A stretch of 38,260 nt of DNA from FCB group bacterium (lineage in GTDB: Bacteria > Fidelibacterota > Marinisomatia > SCGC-AAA003-L08 > JACNLC01). How positions within the stretch are numbered: the first letter of the stretch is position 1; the number at the start of each line of letters is the position of its first letter. The position numbers were made by a program, and so were the translations under genes. Below are positions 8,254-17,000 of this stretch, one piece after another. The stretch lies in the NCBI GenBank assembly GCA_013152375.1, contig JAADGM010000122.1:1-38260 (forward strand). Direction: 5' to 3'. Below the pieces are notes generated by a model, which ran no database searches, was not told where the DNA came from, and worked only from the letters and a program-made list of their open reading frames with translations.

Positions 8254-8771
8254 TCACGATCATCGCCGGAAAATATCGGGGGCGTAAACTTCTCGGAGTT
8301 TCCGATCCAGGGGTCCGTCCCACCCTGGCACGGGTTAAAAAATCTGTAATGCAAATACTGGAACCTTTCGGGGGAATTGACGTGCTCGATCTCTATGCGG
8401 GAATCGGAACACTGGGGATAGAGGCTCTGAGCCGCGGCGCCAGAAGTGTCACGGCTGTAGAAAGAAATTATTCAGTTTTTCGCATCCTGCAGAATAATTT
8501 TGAGAAAATCTGTAACACGGATGATTACCGTCTCGTAAAAATGGACGTTCACCATCACCTGGCTCTGGAGGATCGGGAGTATGATCTTATCCTGGCAGAT
8601 CCGCCCTATCATACGGAAAACTTTGAAGCGCTGAAAACTGCGGTTTTGCCGTATTTGAAAAAGGGGGGGATTTTCTGCATGGAGATGAAAAAAACTCCGC
8701 TGGAAGCCAGGGATATAAGAATAAAACTCTACGGAAAAACGCAGGTCGTGTTCTGGAGGAATTCCACATGA
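8250..8771 (+). CDS. rsmD: 16S rRNA (guanine-966 N2)-methyltransferase RsmD
   Basis: 173 residues with the RsmD order: IIAGKYRGRKL start, RPT..RVKKSVMQIL, SAM-binding LDLYAGIGTLGIEALSRGA, acidic VERN after strand 2, and the catalytic DPPY at about residue 112-115. It methylates G966 of 16S rRNA on the 30S subunit using SAM. The PilN-like gene upstream and coaD downstream each overlap it by four bases; rsmD-coaD is a very common bacterial pair. Confidence 0.93.
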   Translation: MITIIAGKYRGRKLLGVSDPGVRPTLARVKKSVMQILEPFGGIDVLDLYAGIGTLGIEALSRGARSVTAVERNYSVFRILQNNFEKICNTDDYRLVKMDVHHHLALEDREYDLILADPPYHTENFEALKTAVLPYLKKGGIFCMEMKKTPLEARDIRIKLYGKTQVVFWRNST

Positions 8772-9244
8772 AAATTGCCGTATATCCGGGGTCTTTTGAC
8801 CCTATAACTTTCGGACATATCGACATCATCGAAAGGGCGGTGACACTGTTTGATAAGGTGATCGTGACGGTCAGCCAGAATTTCGAAAAAACCCCCTGGT
8901 TCACAGCTGCTGAGCGGTGCGAAATGATCAAAGACTCCGTGTCGGGCTTGGCCAACTGTGAAGTGGATCATTTCAAGGGGTTGCTCGTCGATTATGTCAG
9001 TCGAATGCATGGCACGGCCATTATCCGTGGACTCAGGGCATTGTCTGATTTTGAGTTTGAATTTAAAATGGCGCTGATGAACAGAAGCCTGGCGGAGGAT
9101 ATCACGACGGTTTTTATGATGCCCCATGCCCGTTACACGCATGTGAGTTCTTCCCTTGTACGAGAGGTTGCGGGCCTAGGCGGGGATGTCTCAATGCTGG
9201 TTCCTGACCATGTGGCCAGGATGCTGAAAAAGAAACTTGCATAA
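8768..9244 (+). CDS. coaD: Phosphopantetheine adenylyltransferase CoaD
   Basis: 158 residues, the usual family length. The nucleotidyltransferase motif YPGSFDPITFGHIDII (TxGH-type) is at the N-terminus, RGLRALSDFEFEFKMA in the middle, and the ISSTxxR-equivalent THVSSSLVREVA near the C-terminus. It catalyses the fourth step of coenzyme A synthesis, joining ATP and 4'-phosphopantetheine to dephospho-CoA. ATGA overlap with rsmD; 8-base overlap with the next gene. Confidence 0.97.
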   Translation: MKIAVYPGSFDPITFGHIDIIERAVTLFDKVIVTVSQNFEKTPWFTAAERCEMIKDSVSGLANCEVDHFKGLLVDYVSRMHGTAIIRGLRALSDFEFEFKMALMNRSLAEDITTVFMMPHARYTHVSSSLVREVAGLGGDVSMLVPDHVARMLKKKLA

Positions 9245-10178
9245 AGCCGCTCTTCAGGATCAACTACTAAGCAGGATCAGCGAGCCCGGGGCAAAGATCG
9301 TTTTACCGGAATGGGAAGACGATCGTATCCGGAAAGCTGCAGGCCAACTCATTGCAGAGGGCGTTGAAATTGTAACACCGGCTGATTTTGAGCATCAAAG
9401 GGAGGCCTATACGACGTATATCCGCCGCCGCGCATTTACGCGAAACTGGCCCGAAAAGCTCCTGGTAAAATATCTGGAAAATCCGGTTAACTTTGCGGCT
9501 GCCATGGTAGCTCTCGGAGATGCGGACGGTATGGTAGCCGGCGTATTGACTCCAAAAGAGGATATCCTCCGGACAGCCATTCGGGTGCTGGGGGTGAGCC
9601 GGGAATACCGCTTTGTTTTCAGCTCAATCTACCTGGAAGCCCCGGATGGAAAGCGTCGTTTATCTTTTGCCGATTGCAGCGTGGTCCCCGAACCCAAACC
9701 CCTGGAACTGGCAGCAATTGCCGGGCATACGGCCCTGTTCCACCACTGGCTCACGGGAGATGAACCGGAAGTGGCTTTTATCTCTTTCTCAACAGCGGGG
9801 GAACTGGAGCATTACCGGATTGAACGGGTGCGGGAAGCCATTCAGAAATTCAGGCGGAAATTTCCCGGTCTGCGGTTTGGGGGCGAAATGCAGGCAGATG
9901 CAGCGCTGGACCCTGATACGGCCCGGCGGAAAGGGACTGACCCGGATTGGAGCGGCAGGGCAAATGTGCTGATTTTTCCCAATCTGGATGCAGGCGATAC
10001 GGCCTGGAAAATTACGGAACGATTGGCCGGCTATGCGGTTACAGGCCCCATACTGCACGGCCTGAACCGGCGGTTGAACCTCGTATCGCGGGGAAGCTCA
10101 GTTGAAAGTATCATCAAAACAGTATTGTTGACAATTGCGGAGAGAGATTATCATGCCAACTTACAATTACAAATGTGA
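9237..10178 (+). CDS. pta: Phosphate acetyl/butyryltransferase family protein (Pta-like)
   Basis: 313 residues matching the PTA/PTB family: KIVLPEWEDDRIRKAA at the N-terminus, GDADGMVAGV, a long middle domain and GGEMQADAALDP in the C-terminal half. TTG 9237 inside the coaD end is the only start that keeps the family N-terminus. It would convert acyl-CoA plus phosphate to acyl phosphate. The catalytic loop is altered: family members read (N)DLSRGCSxxDI, here it is NLVSRGSSVESI. Ser and Arg are kept, but the Asp before Ile (D316 in the Methanosarcina enzyme) is Ser. Activity or substrate may therefore differ. No acetate kinase gene is nearby. Placement after coaD is consistent with CoA metabolism. 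Confidence 0.85.
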   Translation: MHKAALQDQLLSRISEPGAKIVLPEWEDDRIRKAAGQLIAEGVEIVTPADFEHQREAYTTYIRRRAFTRNWPEKLLVKYLENPVNFAAAMVALGDADGMVAGVLTPKEDILRTAIRVLGVSREYRFVFSSIYLEAPDGKRRLSFADCSVVPEPKPLELAAIAGHTALFHHWLTGDEPEVAFISFSTAGELEHYRIERVREAIQKFRRKFPGLRFGGEMQADAALDPDTARRKGTDPDWSGRANVLIFPNLDAGDTAWKITERLAGYAVTGPILHGLNRRLNLVSRGSSVESIIKTVLLTIAERDYHANLQLQM

Positions 10179-10437
10179 AGATTGCGGACATCTTTCGTCG
10201 GTAATACAAAGTATCAAAGACGAACCCCTGACACGCTGCTCACAATGCGGTGGGAAAATATACCGCATAATCAGCGGTGGTTCAGGGCTTATCTTCAAGG
10301 GCTCCGGATTCTATGTGAATGACTATGCCCACAGCTCGGCGTTCAAATCCGGAGAAAAGATTAAAAAAACGGAAACAGCAAAGAGCCCGGAAAAACCTGC
10401 GGCAAAATCAGAACCCGTCAAAAGTGACGGGGATTAA
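10153..10437 (+). CDS. FmdB-type zinc-ribbon protein
   Basis: 94 residues. The N-terminal domain MPTYNYKCEDCGH...CSQCGGK has the two CxxC pairs of the FmdB/CxxC_CxxC_SSSS putative regulatory family, followed by GGSGLIFKGSGFYVNDYA, also typical. The C-terminal about 30 residues are Lys/Glu/Pro/Ala-rich and disordered. ATG 10153 follows GGAGAGAG and overlaps the end of the Pta-like gene by 26 bases. Family members are widespread, small and of unproven function. Confidence 0.88.
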   Translation: MPTYNYKCEDCGHLSSVIQSIKDEPLTRCSQCGGKIYRIISGGSGLIFKGSGFYVNDYAHSSAFKSGEKIKKTETAKSPEKPAAKSEPVKSDGD

Positions 10438-10473
10438 CAGGCTTCCGGACTTACCAGAACTAAAAGGAGTAAC

Positions 10474-11673
10474 ATGACAAATAACAGTATTGACAAAGCT
10501 AAAGATCAATTTGCCAAAGTTGTTGAGCAGCAGCTGGCAAGAATTGAACGCATGAAAGCCGGCGAGGAAAAAACGGATTATTCCACACTCAAACCGATCA
10601 TTGTAGGCATCATCGGCGGAGATGGAATAGGACCTTACATCGCAGACGAAGCCAAGCGGGTCCTTGAGATTATCCTGGCTGACGAGTTAAAATCCGGCAA
10701 GGTGGAATTCAGAGATATCACCGGACTGACCATTGAAAAACGAGCCGAACTCAACCAGCCGATCCCGACGGATGTACTGGAAGAGATCAGGCAATGCCAC
10801 GTAACCCTTAAAGGACCCACAACGACCCCGAGGAAAGGTGACCCCTGGCCGAATATTGAAAGTGCCAATGTTGCCCTGCGGAAGGAACTGGATCTCTTCG
10901 CCAATGTCCGGCCGGTAAAAGTCCCCAGGGACGGCATTGACTGGATCTTCTTCCGTGAAAATACTGAAGGCGCCTATGCCCTTGGCAGCAGCGGCCTGGA
11001 GATAACCGATGATCTTGCGATGGACTTCACGGTAACCACAACCCAGGGCTCTGAAAGGCTCATCCGCCTGGCTTTTGAATACGCCGATCGAAATAATATC
11101 GATAAGTTGACGCTGGTAACCAAGGCCAACGTTATCAAGACCACGGACGGGAAGTTTCTCAAAATCGGACAGGAAATCGCCAAGGAATACCCGCATATTT
11201 CCGTGGATGACTGGTACATTGACATCATGACGGCCAAACTTGTGGACAAGAAACGACGGTCTCAATTCAGGGTCATGGTGCTTCCCAACCTTTACGGTGA
11301 CATTCTCACCGATGAAGCGGCAGAATTCCAGGGTGGTGTCGGGACCGCCGGTTCGGCGAATATCGGGAATAAATATTCCATGTTCGAGGCCATCCACGGG
11401 TCTGCTCCCAGAATGGTGAGTGAAGGCCGGGCACAGTATGCCGATCCCTCCAGTATGGTTCGTGCCGGTGTCATGCTGTTAAACCACATCGGTTATACGG
11501 AGCATGCCCGCAAGCTCGAGATGGCGCTGGATATCACCAGTCAGTTCGAAAAGAAGCTGGTCATGACCGGGCGCGACACCGGTGCCAACGGCAGAGAATT
11601 CTGTGACTATATCATCGAGACCATGAATGAACCGGGGCTGGAACAGAAATGGCAATCCTATCAGGCATCCTGA
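10474..11673 (+). CDS. icd: Isocitrate dehydrogenase family protein
   Basis: 399 residues of the isocitrate/isopropylmalate dehydrogenase family. About 38 N-terminal residues extend beyond the usual start (IVGIIGGDGIGP). Substrate residues fit isocitrate: Ser130-x-Asn132-x-x-x-Arg136 matches S113/N115/R119 of E. coli Icd, Arg146 and Tyr168 are kept, and the metal-binding Asp residues lie in YGDILTDEAAE. Where E. coli Icd has Lys-Tyr for NADP (THGTAPKY), this protein has Arg-Met followed by an insertion (IHGSAPRMVSEGRAQ), so cofactor choice cannot be read off. AAGGAGT precedes the ATG. Expected role: oxidative decarboxylation of isocitrate in the TCA cycle. Confidence 0.88.
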   Translation: MTNNSIDKAKDQFAKVVEQQLARIERMKAGEEKTDYSTLKPIIVGIIGGDGIGPYIADEAKRVLEIILADELKSGKVEFRDITGLTIEKRAELNQPIPTDVLEEIRQCHVTLKGPTTTPRKGDPWPNIESANVALRKELDLFANVRPVKVPRDGIDWIFFRENTEGAYALGSSGLEITDDLAMDFTVTTTQGSERLIRLAFEYADRNNIDKLTLVTKANVIKTTDGKFLKIGQEIAKEYPHISVDDWYIDIMTAKLVDKKRRSQFRVMVLPNLYGDILTDEAAEFQGGVGTAGSANIGNKYSMFEAIHGSAPRMVSEGRAQYADPSSMVRAGVMLLNHIGYTEHARKLEMALDITSQFEKKLVMTGRDTGANGREFCDYIIETMNEPGLEQKWQSYQAS

Positions 11674-11718
11674 TCCGGAGATCAGAGCGCTGACAGCGGG
11701 GCTTTGGGCCCCTGAACG

Positions 11719-12723
11719 ATGAAATTCGTCGACCAGGCCACCATCCACGTAAAAGCCGGCAGCGGCGGTCACGGCTGCATTGCTTTTTTGCGGGAGAAAA
11801 ATCGTCCCAAGGGCGGACCCTGCGGCGGGGATGGCGGTCATGGCGGCGATGTTATCCTGAAGGTCGATCCTAACCTGGCCACCCTGCATGATGTTTCCTA
11901 CCAGCGTCATTATAAGGCCGGCCGGGGGCAGCACGGCCTGGGAACTAACAAACACGGAAAAAACGGCGAGGACATTATAATTCCCGTTCCCTCGGGAACC
12001 CTCGCCAGGGATCTGGCATCCGGAAAAATCCTCTGTGACCTGGTTCACGATGACGATACTTTTATCATTGCCAAAGGCGGTAACGGGGGGTTCGGCAACG
12101 CCAGATTCAAAACCCACACTCGGACGGCTCCCAGAATTGCCAACGACGGCCAGCCCGGTGAAGAAAAGGATATTGAGTTGGAGCTCAAAGTCCTGGCGGA
12201 TGTGGGTCTGGTGGGTTTCCCCAATGCCGGTAAATCGACATTTCTGTCTAAAGTCTCCGCCGCCAGACCCAGGATCGCAGACTATCCCTTCACCACCCTC
12301 ATTCCCAATCTGGGCATTGTCAAATATGGTGCTTTTAAATCCTATGTCATCGCTGATATTCCAGGTTTGATCAAAGGAGCCAGCCTGGGAAAGGGTCTGG
12401 GCAGTCAATTTCTCAAACATGTTGAACGAACCCGCGTGCTGGTTTATCTCATCGATGGTAACGCCTCCGATATTGCCGGACAATACAAGGTCCTGAGAGG
12501 TGAACTGGAAAATCATAATCCCGAACTGCTCCGGCGTCCGTCGATCCTGCTGCTGACCAAAGCAGACAGTTGGGGAGATGATGGACCGGAGGGCCAGCCG
12601 CTGCCGGAGGATATTGAGATCTACCGGATATCAGCGGTGAGCGGTGAGAACACCCTAACGGTCGTGGACCGGATCGCCCGGTTACTGCAGGAAAGAGATG
12701 ATCCCCCCCCATCAGATCATTAG
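11719..12723 (+). CDS. obg: GTPase Obg (CgtA), ribosome assembly
   Basis: 334 residues. The glycine-rich Obg fold occupies residues 1-158 (GGHGC, GGDGGHGGDV, GGNGGFGNARF), followed by the G domain: G1 GFPNAGKST, switch I YPFTTLIPNLG, G3 DIPGLI, G4 LTKAD and G5 SAVSG. There is no C-terminal OCT domain, as in many short Obg proteins. It acts in late 50S assembly and stress signalling. It begins 45 bases after icd and overlaps dprA by 26 bases. Confidence 0.97.
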   Translation: MKFVDQATIHVKAGSGGHGCIAFLREKNRPKGGPCGGDGGHGGDVILKVDPNLATLHDVSYQRHYKAGRGQHGLGTNKHGKNGEDIIIPVPSGTLARDLASGKILCDLVHDDDTFIIAKGGNGGFGNARFKTHTRTAPRIANDGQPGEEKDIELELKVLADVGLVGFPNAGKSTFLSKVSAARPRIADYPFTTLIPNLGIVKYGAFKSYVIADIPGLIKGASLGKGLGSQFLKHVERTRVLVYLIDGNASDIAGQYKVLRGELENHNPELLRRPSILLLTKADSWGDDGPEGQPLPEDIEIYRISAVSGENTLTVVDRIARLLQERDDPPPSDH

Positions 12724-13765
12724 CCTTACGGGGGTCGCCGGTATGGGCCCCCGGCGTATCCGCAATCTCATCCGGCATTATCCCGAGGTGGAGGATATCA
12801 CCCGTCTCTCCAAAACAGATCTCTGCCGCGCTGACGGGATTTCTGCAGAAATAGCCCTGAATATCCGCGCCATGGACGACGGCTATGGCCGCCTTGCTCT
12901 GGACAACATCGCCACGATCGGGGGACGGTATTGCAGCTATTGGGACGAGGAGTACCCGGACCTGCTGAAGACCGTTTACGATGCTCCGGTAGGGATTTTT
13001 ACGCTGGGTGATATTCCGGCAGGACCGGCGATTGCCATTGTCGGTACCCGCAGGATCACCGCCTATGGCCGGAAGATGGCTGAAAAACTCACGGCCGGGT
13101 TAGTGAAAGCCGGCCTTACCATCGTCAGCGGAATGGCCACCGGTGTGGATACCGTTTGCCACCGGACGGCGATCCGGGAAGGCGGCAAAACGCTCGCTGT
13201 CCTGGGGAATGGTCCCGATGTGTGTTATCCTGCGGCAAACCGGGAACTGCGGAAAAGCATCATCCGCCACGGTGCACTCATTTCAGAATTTACACCGGGA
13301 ACCAGACCGGATGCTCCGAATTTTCCCCGGCGCAACCGCATCATCAGCGGTCTGGCGCTGGGAACCCTGGTAGTGGAAGCAGGCCGGAAAAGCGGAGCCC
13401 TCATTACAGCCTATAACGCTCTGGACCAAAACCGGGAAGTCTTCGCCCTGCCGGGCAGAGTGGATTCAAAACAGTCCGCAGGCTGCCACCATTTAATTCA
13501 GCGGGGAGCAAAGCTGGTCGCCACGGTGGAGGATATCCTGGAAGAACTGCATCTTGATACCGGACTCAAGCAGGTCGAGTTGATGCCTGAACTTTCGACC
13601 GGTGAAAAAGAGATTTACGACTTGCTCTCCAGTGATCCCATCCCCATTGATGATCTCTGCCTTAAGCTGCACAAAGATACTCCGGAAGTACTGGCGACAT
13701 TGCTCCTGCTGGAGCTGAAGAATGCAGTCGTGCAGTTACCCGGTAAAATGTTCAGTCGAGCCTGA
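12698..13765 (+). CDS. dprA: DNA-processing protein DprA
   Basis: 355 residues. An N-terminal helix-hairpin-helix-like SAM region (GVAGMGPRRIRNLI) is followed by the Rossmann DprA core (IVGTRRITAYGRKMAEKL, SGMATGVDTVCHRTA, LGNGPDVCYPAANREL, PRRNRIISGLA, GALITA) and a C-terminal winged helix from about residue 290. DprA loads RecA on incoming single-stranded DNA during transformation. It closes the grpE-to-dprA run, and a ComEA-like gene lies about 7 kb upstream in it. The 26-base overlap with obg suggests co-translation. Confidence 0.97.
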   Translation: MIPPHQIISLTGVAGMGPRRIRNLIRHYPEVEDITRLSKTDLCRADGISAEIALNIRAMDDGYGRLALDNIATIGGRYCSYWDEEYPDLLKTVYDAPVGIFTLGDIPAGPAIAIVGTRRITAYGRKMAEKLTAGLVKAGLTIVSGMATGVDTVCHRTAIREGGKTLAVLGNGPDVCYPAANRELRKSIIRHGALISEFTPGTRPDAPNFPRRNRIISGLALGTLVVEAGRKSGALITAYNALDQNREVFALPGRVDSKQSAGCHHLIQRGAKLVATVEDILEELHLDTGLKQVELMPELSTGEKEIYDLLSSDPIPIDDLCLKLHKDTPEVLATLLLLELKNAVVQLPGKMFSRA

Positions 13766-13981
13766 TCATCCCGATCTGTTACTGCCGGATTTAATCCGTT
13801 TGTGTCGGGCAATTGCCGGACAACACCGGCTGAGACGGTTCGGTTAATTCCCCAGGGGACTGCCCCGGGTTCATACTGATTTATTACCAAGCAAACAACC
13901 CAATCCACTTAGAAGCCGTGTGCCTGGCAGGTTTTCCGCGAAGGATACACCACGGCCCCAATTTGGAGGTAATCATTTTTG

Positions 13982-14010
13982 TTGTAATTTACAGGGTTCT
14001 ATTTTATACA
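13982..14010 (+). promoter_or_regulatory. Candidate promoter of the surface-protein gene
   Basis: TTGTAA (13982-13987), 17 bp, TATACA (14005-14010), in an AT-rich patch of a 277-base gap, 33 bases before the start. A second AT-rich box (TATACT, 14021-14026) is close to the ribosome binding site. A strong GGAGGT precedes ATG 14043, and another GGAGGT near 13965 has no reading frame worth calling. Confidence 0.35.
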
Positions 14011-14042
14011 AATTATACGCTATACTAATTTTGGAGGTCAAA

Positions 14043-17000
14043 ATGAAAAAGACAGCTCCACTGCTAATCCTTCTCATAACAATCGCAACTTTTCTATCCG
14101 CTCAATCGGCAGCATTATATATCGATACCGTAAACCAACAGGCGCAAACCATTGATGTCTGGCTGGATACTCCCGGTGAGGTTGCCGGTTTTCAGTTTGA
14201 ATTGAACGGCGTGGAACTTTGCACAGAGCCTGCATGCATTTCCGGCGGCAGTTCGGGCGCTCCCTCCTGGATGTTATCTGTGGGAGAGAGTGGAATTGTC
14301 CTCGGCTTCACCTTCGGAGTGGCGTATATTCCCCAGGGGGATGCGCTTTTGGTTACCCTGACTTATAATGCCATAACAGGCCCGGAACTAACACTCTCAA
14401 ATGTGGTTATCTCGGGTCCTCCGGGACTGCCTCCCTATCCGGTTGAGATCGGTCCGCCCTATGTATTTATTGACGGACCCGTTTTTGGCTGTACTGATCC
14501 GTCAGCAATGAATTTTGATCCGGAGGCTACAACGGACAATGGCAGCTGCCAGTTTGCCGATATCTTTGGCTGTATGGACCCCACCGCCTGTAATTATAAT
14601 CCAGAGGCAGGAAATGATGATGGCTCCTGCGAGTTTGAGAGCTGCGTGGATTGTGCGGGAGTGTACGCCGGGGATGCGTTCATTGATGATTGTGGTGTCT
14701 GCTCCGGAGGCACCACCGGACATTGGGCAAACATTGATATGGACGCCTGCGGTGTTTGTTTTGGCGATGGTTCAGGCTGCATTTCAGAACTGTATTTTGG
14801 CAACCTTGATCAGAGTGCGCATACGCTTGAACTTTGGCTGAACACGAGTACCGAAATCAGTTCCTTTTCAATTCGAATAACCGGTATCAATCTCCTGACA
14901 TTTTCCGGGGGTATTCTTGGCGAGTTGCCCGATTGGACATTCGACCTGAGCATGGCTCAGCCGGACCCCAGTGTTTACTATGATTTTTCTGGAGAGAGTC
15001 TCGGTGCTGATTACATTCCGGTTGGAGAACACCTGCTGACTATATTTTCATATGATCACCTGTTGGCCACTTCGGTATGTTTTTCCTTTCAGGGTTCGGC
15101 CTTCTACGGTCCTGAGGGTTACCCTGCTTCTGTCACTCTCGGAAGCTGCCTCGACTTGTTGGATCAACCCATCCTGGGTTGTACTGATCCCCTTGCCTGT
15201 AATTATAACCCTTACGCCGTTGAGGACAATGGATTGTGTGAATACGAGTCCTGTTACGATTGTGCCGGGCAAATGGGAGGCTTCGGGGTTCTCGACGACT
15301 GCGGAATCTGTTCGGGGGGGACCAGCGACCATGTTGCCAACAGCGATATGGATTGTGCCGGTGAGTGTTTCGGTGAAGCGCTGCCGGATGACTGCGGAGT
15401 CTGTTCGGGGGGAATCAGCGGGCATGAGCCGGACAGTGATATGGATTGCGCCGGCGTTTGTTTCGGGACAGCTGAGGCAGACGTGAATGGGCTCTGCTGT
15501 CAAAACGAGGAAATCGACTGTGCCGGCATCTGCTTTGGGCAGGCCTTTGTGGATGATTGCCAGATCTGTTCGGGGGGGACCAGTGGGCATGAGGCCAATT
15601 CCGATATGGATGCCTGTGGCGTCTGTTTTGGGAACGCTCTCGAACCCGGACCGGATTGCAATGGAGAATATTGTGGCGGAGCCTATATCAATGAATGTGG
15701 CTATTGTGTTGGCGGCAGTTCCCGTTTTGACCGAGATTACGGCATGGACTGTGCCGGAGTCTGTGACGGAGAGGCCTTCATCGACGACTGCGGAGTCTGT
15801 TCCGGCGGCACCAGTGGACACGAGGCCAATTCGGACATGGACTGCTTGGGCGATTGTTTCGGTTGGGCATTTTTTGATGAGTGGGGTAACTGTGTAAACG
15901 ATGATGGTGATAGTTTTAATGCAGACCTGGATTGTAATGGCGTTTACTTTGGCAATTCGGTTATCGATGACTGTGGTAACTGTGTCCTGCCTGATGACTT
16001 CAATGCAGCCATGGATGACTGCGGTGTTTGCAATGGGAATAATGCCGACATGGATTGTAACGGCGATTGTTTCGGGACAGCCATCCTAAATGACTGCGGC
16101 TGCGTTGGCGGGAATACAGGTCTGGAGGCGGATTTCTGCATACCCCCTTCCTCATTCACGTTCAATCAATCGACCCTGCAGGCCTATTATTTTATTGCCA
16201 ATGCCACGCTTGACGGTGTTGAACTGGTGCCGGGCGAAGACTGGATCATCGCTTACAATGGTGATGTGATTGCCGGAGCGGTTGCCTGGTCCGGCAGCTA
16301 CACGACTCTCCCGACGATGGGGGATGATGGTGACGAAGCGACCGCAGGATATTTCCAGTCCGGCGATATCCCCGATATAAGGATCTACGACGGATCCAGC
16401 GGCGAACTTTATGAAACCACTGCGACAAGTGTCGACCCGCAACTGGCCTGGGAGATCAATGGTCTTTCTACCATTGATCTGTTGGAAGCCGTCCTCCGGG
16501 AGACTCAGAGCCGGGAGTTGCATGCCGGGTCGAATCTGGTTGGTTTCCAGGTAATTCCGGATGATCTGTACCTGTCGCTCGTATTATCCGGACTTACGGG
16601 TAACTGTTTTGGTGTTATCGGAGAGGGTGTCGCTGCCCAGCCAAATCCCATACAGCCTGGAGAATGGGTTGGCAGTCTGGTAAATTTTGATATTCACAAG
16701 GGTTACTGGATAAAAATGTGGGATGCCGATACGCTTGAAATACAAGGCCCGGCCATCGGGTCGGATATCACTTATGACTTGCACTCAGGTGCAAATCTCA
16801 TCAGTTATCCATTTTTCAGCAGTCTGCCCCTGGAGATGGCGATCCCCTATGAGTTCTGGCAGTCCATCATCGCCATTATCAGCGAAGGCGAGGCCGCCAT
16901 ACCCAACCCCTTCACGGAGGACGAGTGGATTGGCAGTCTTACCGAATTTATTGGTGGCCACGGTTACTGGATGATATTAGATCAGGCCCTGAACTATCAT

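Noticed and set aside
11695-11715. GC-rich hairpin between icd and obg as a terminator
   Set aside because: Stem of about five bases with no T-tract, within a tightly packed run; too weak to call.
11479-12516. 345-codon minus-strand frame opposite obg
   Set aside because: Antisense shadow of a certain gene; no motif.
15048-15821. 257-codon minus-strand frame within the surface-protein gene
   Set aside because: Shadow of the repetitive Cys/Asp coding array; its repeats mirror the sense repeats.
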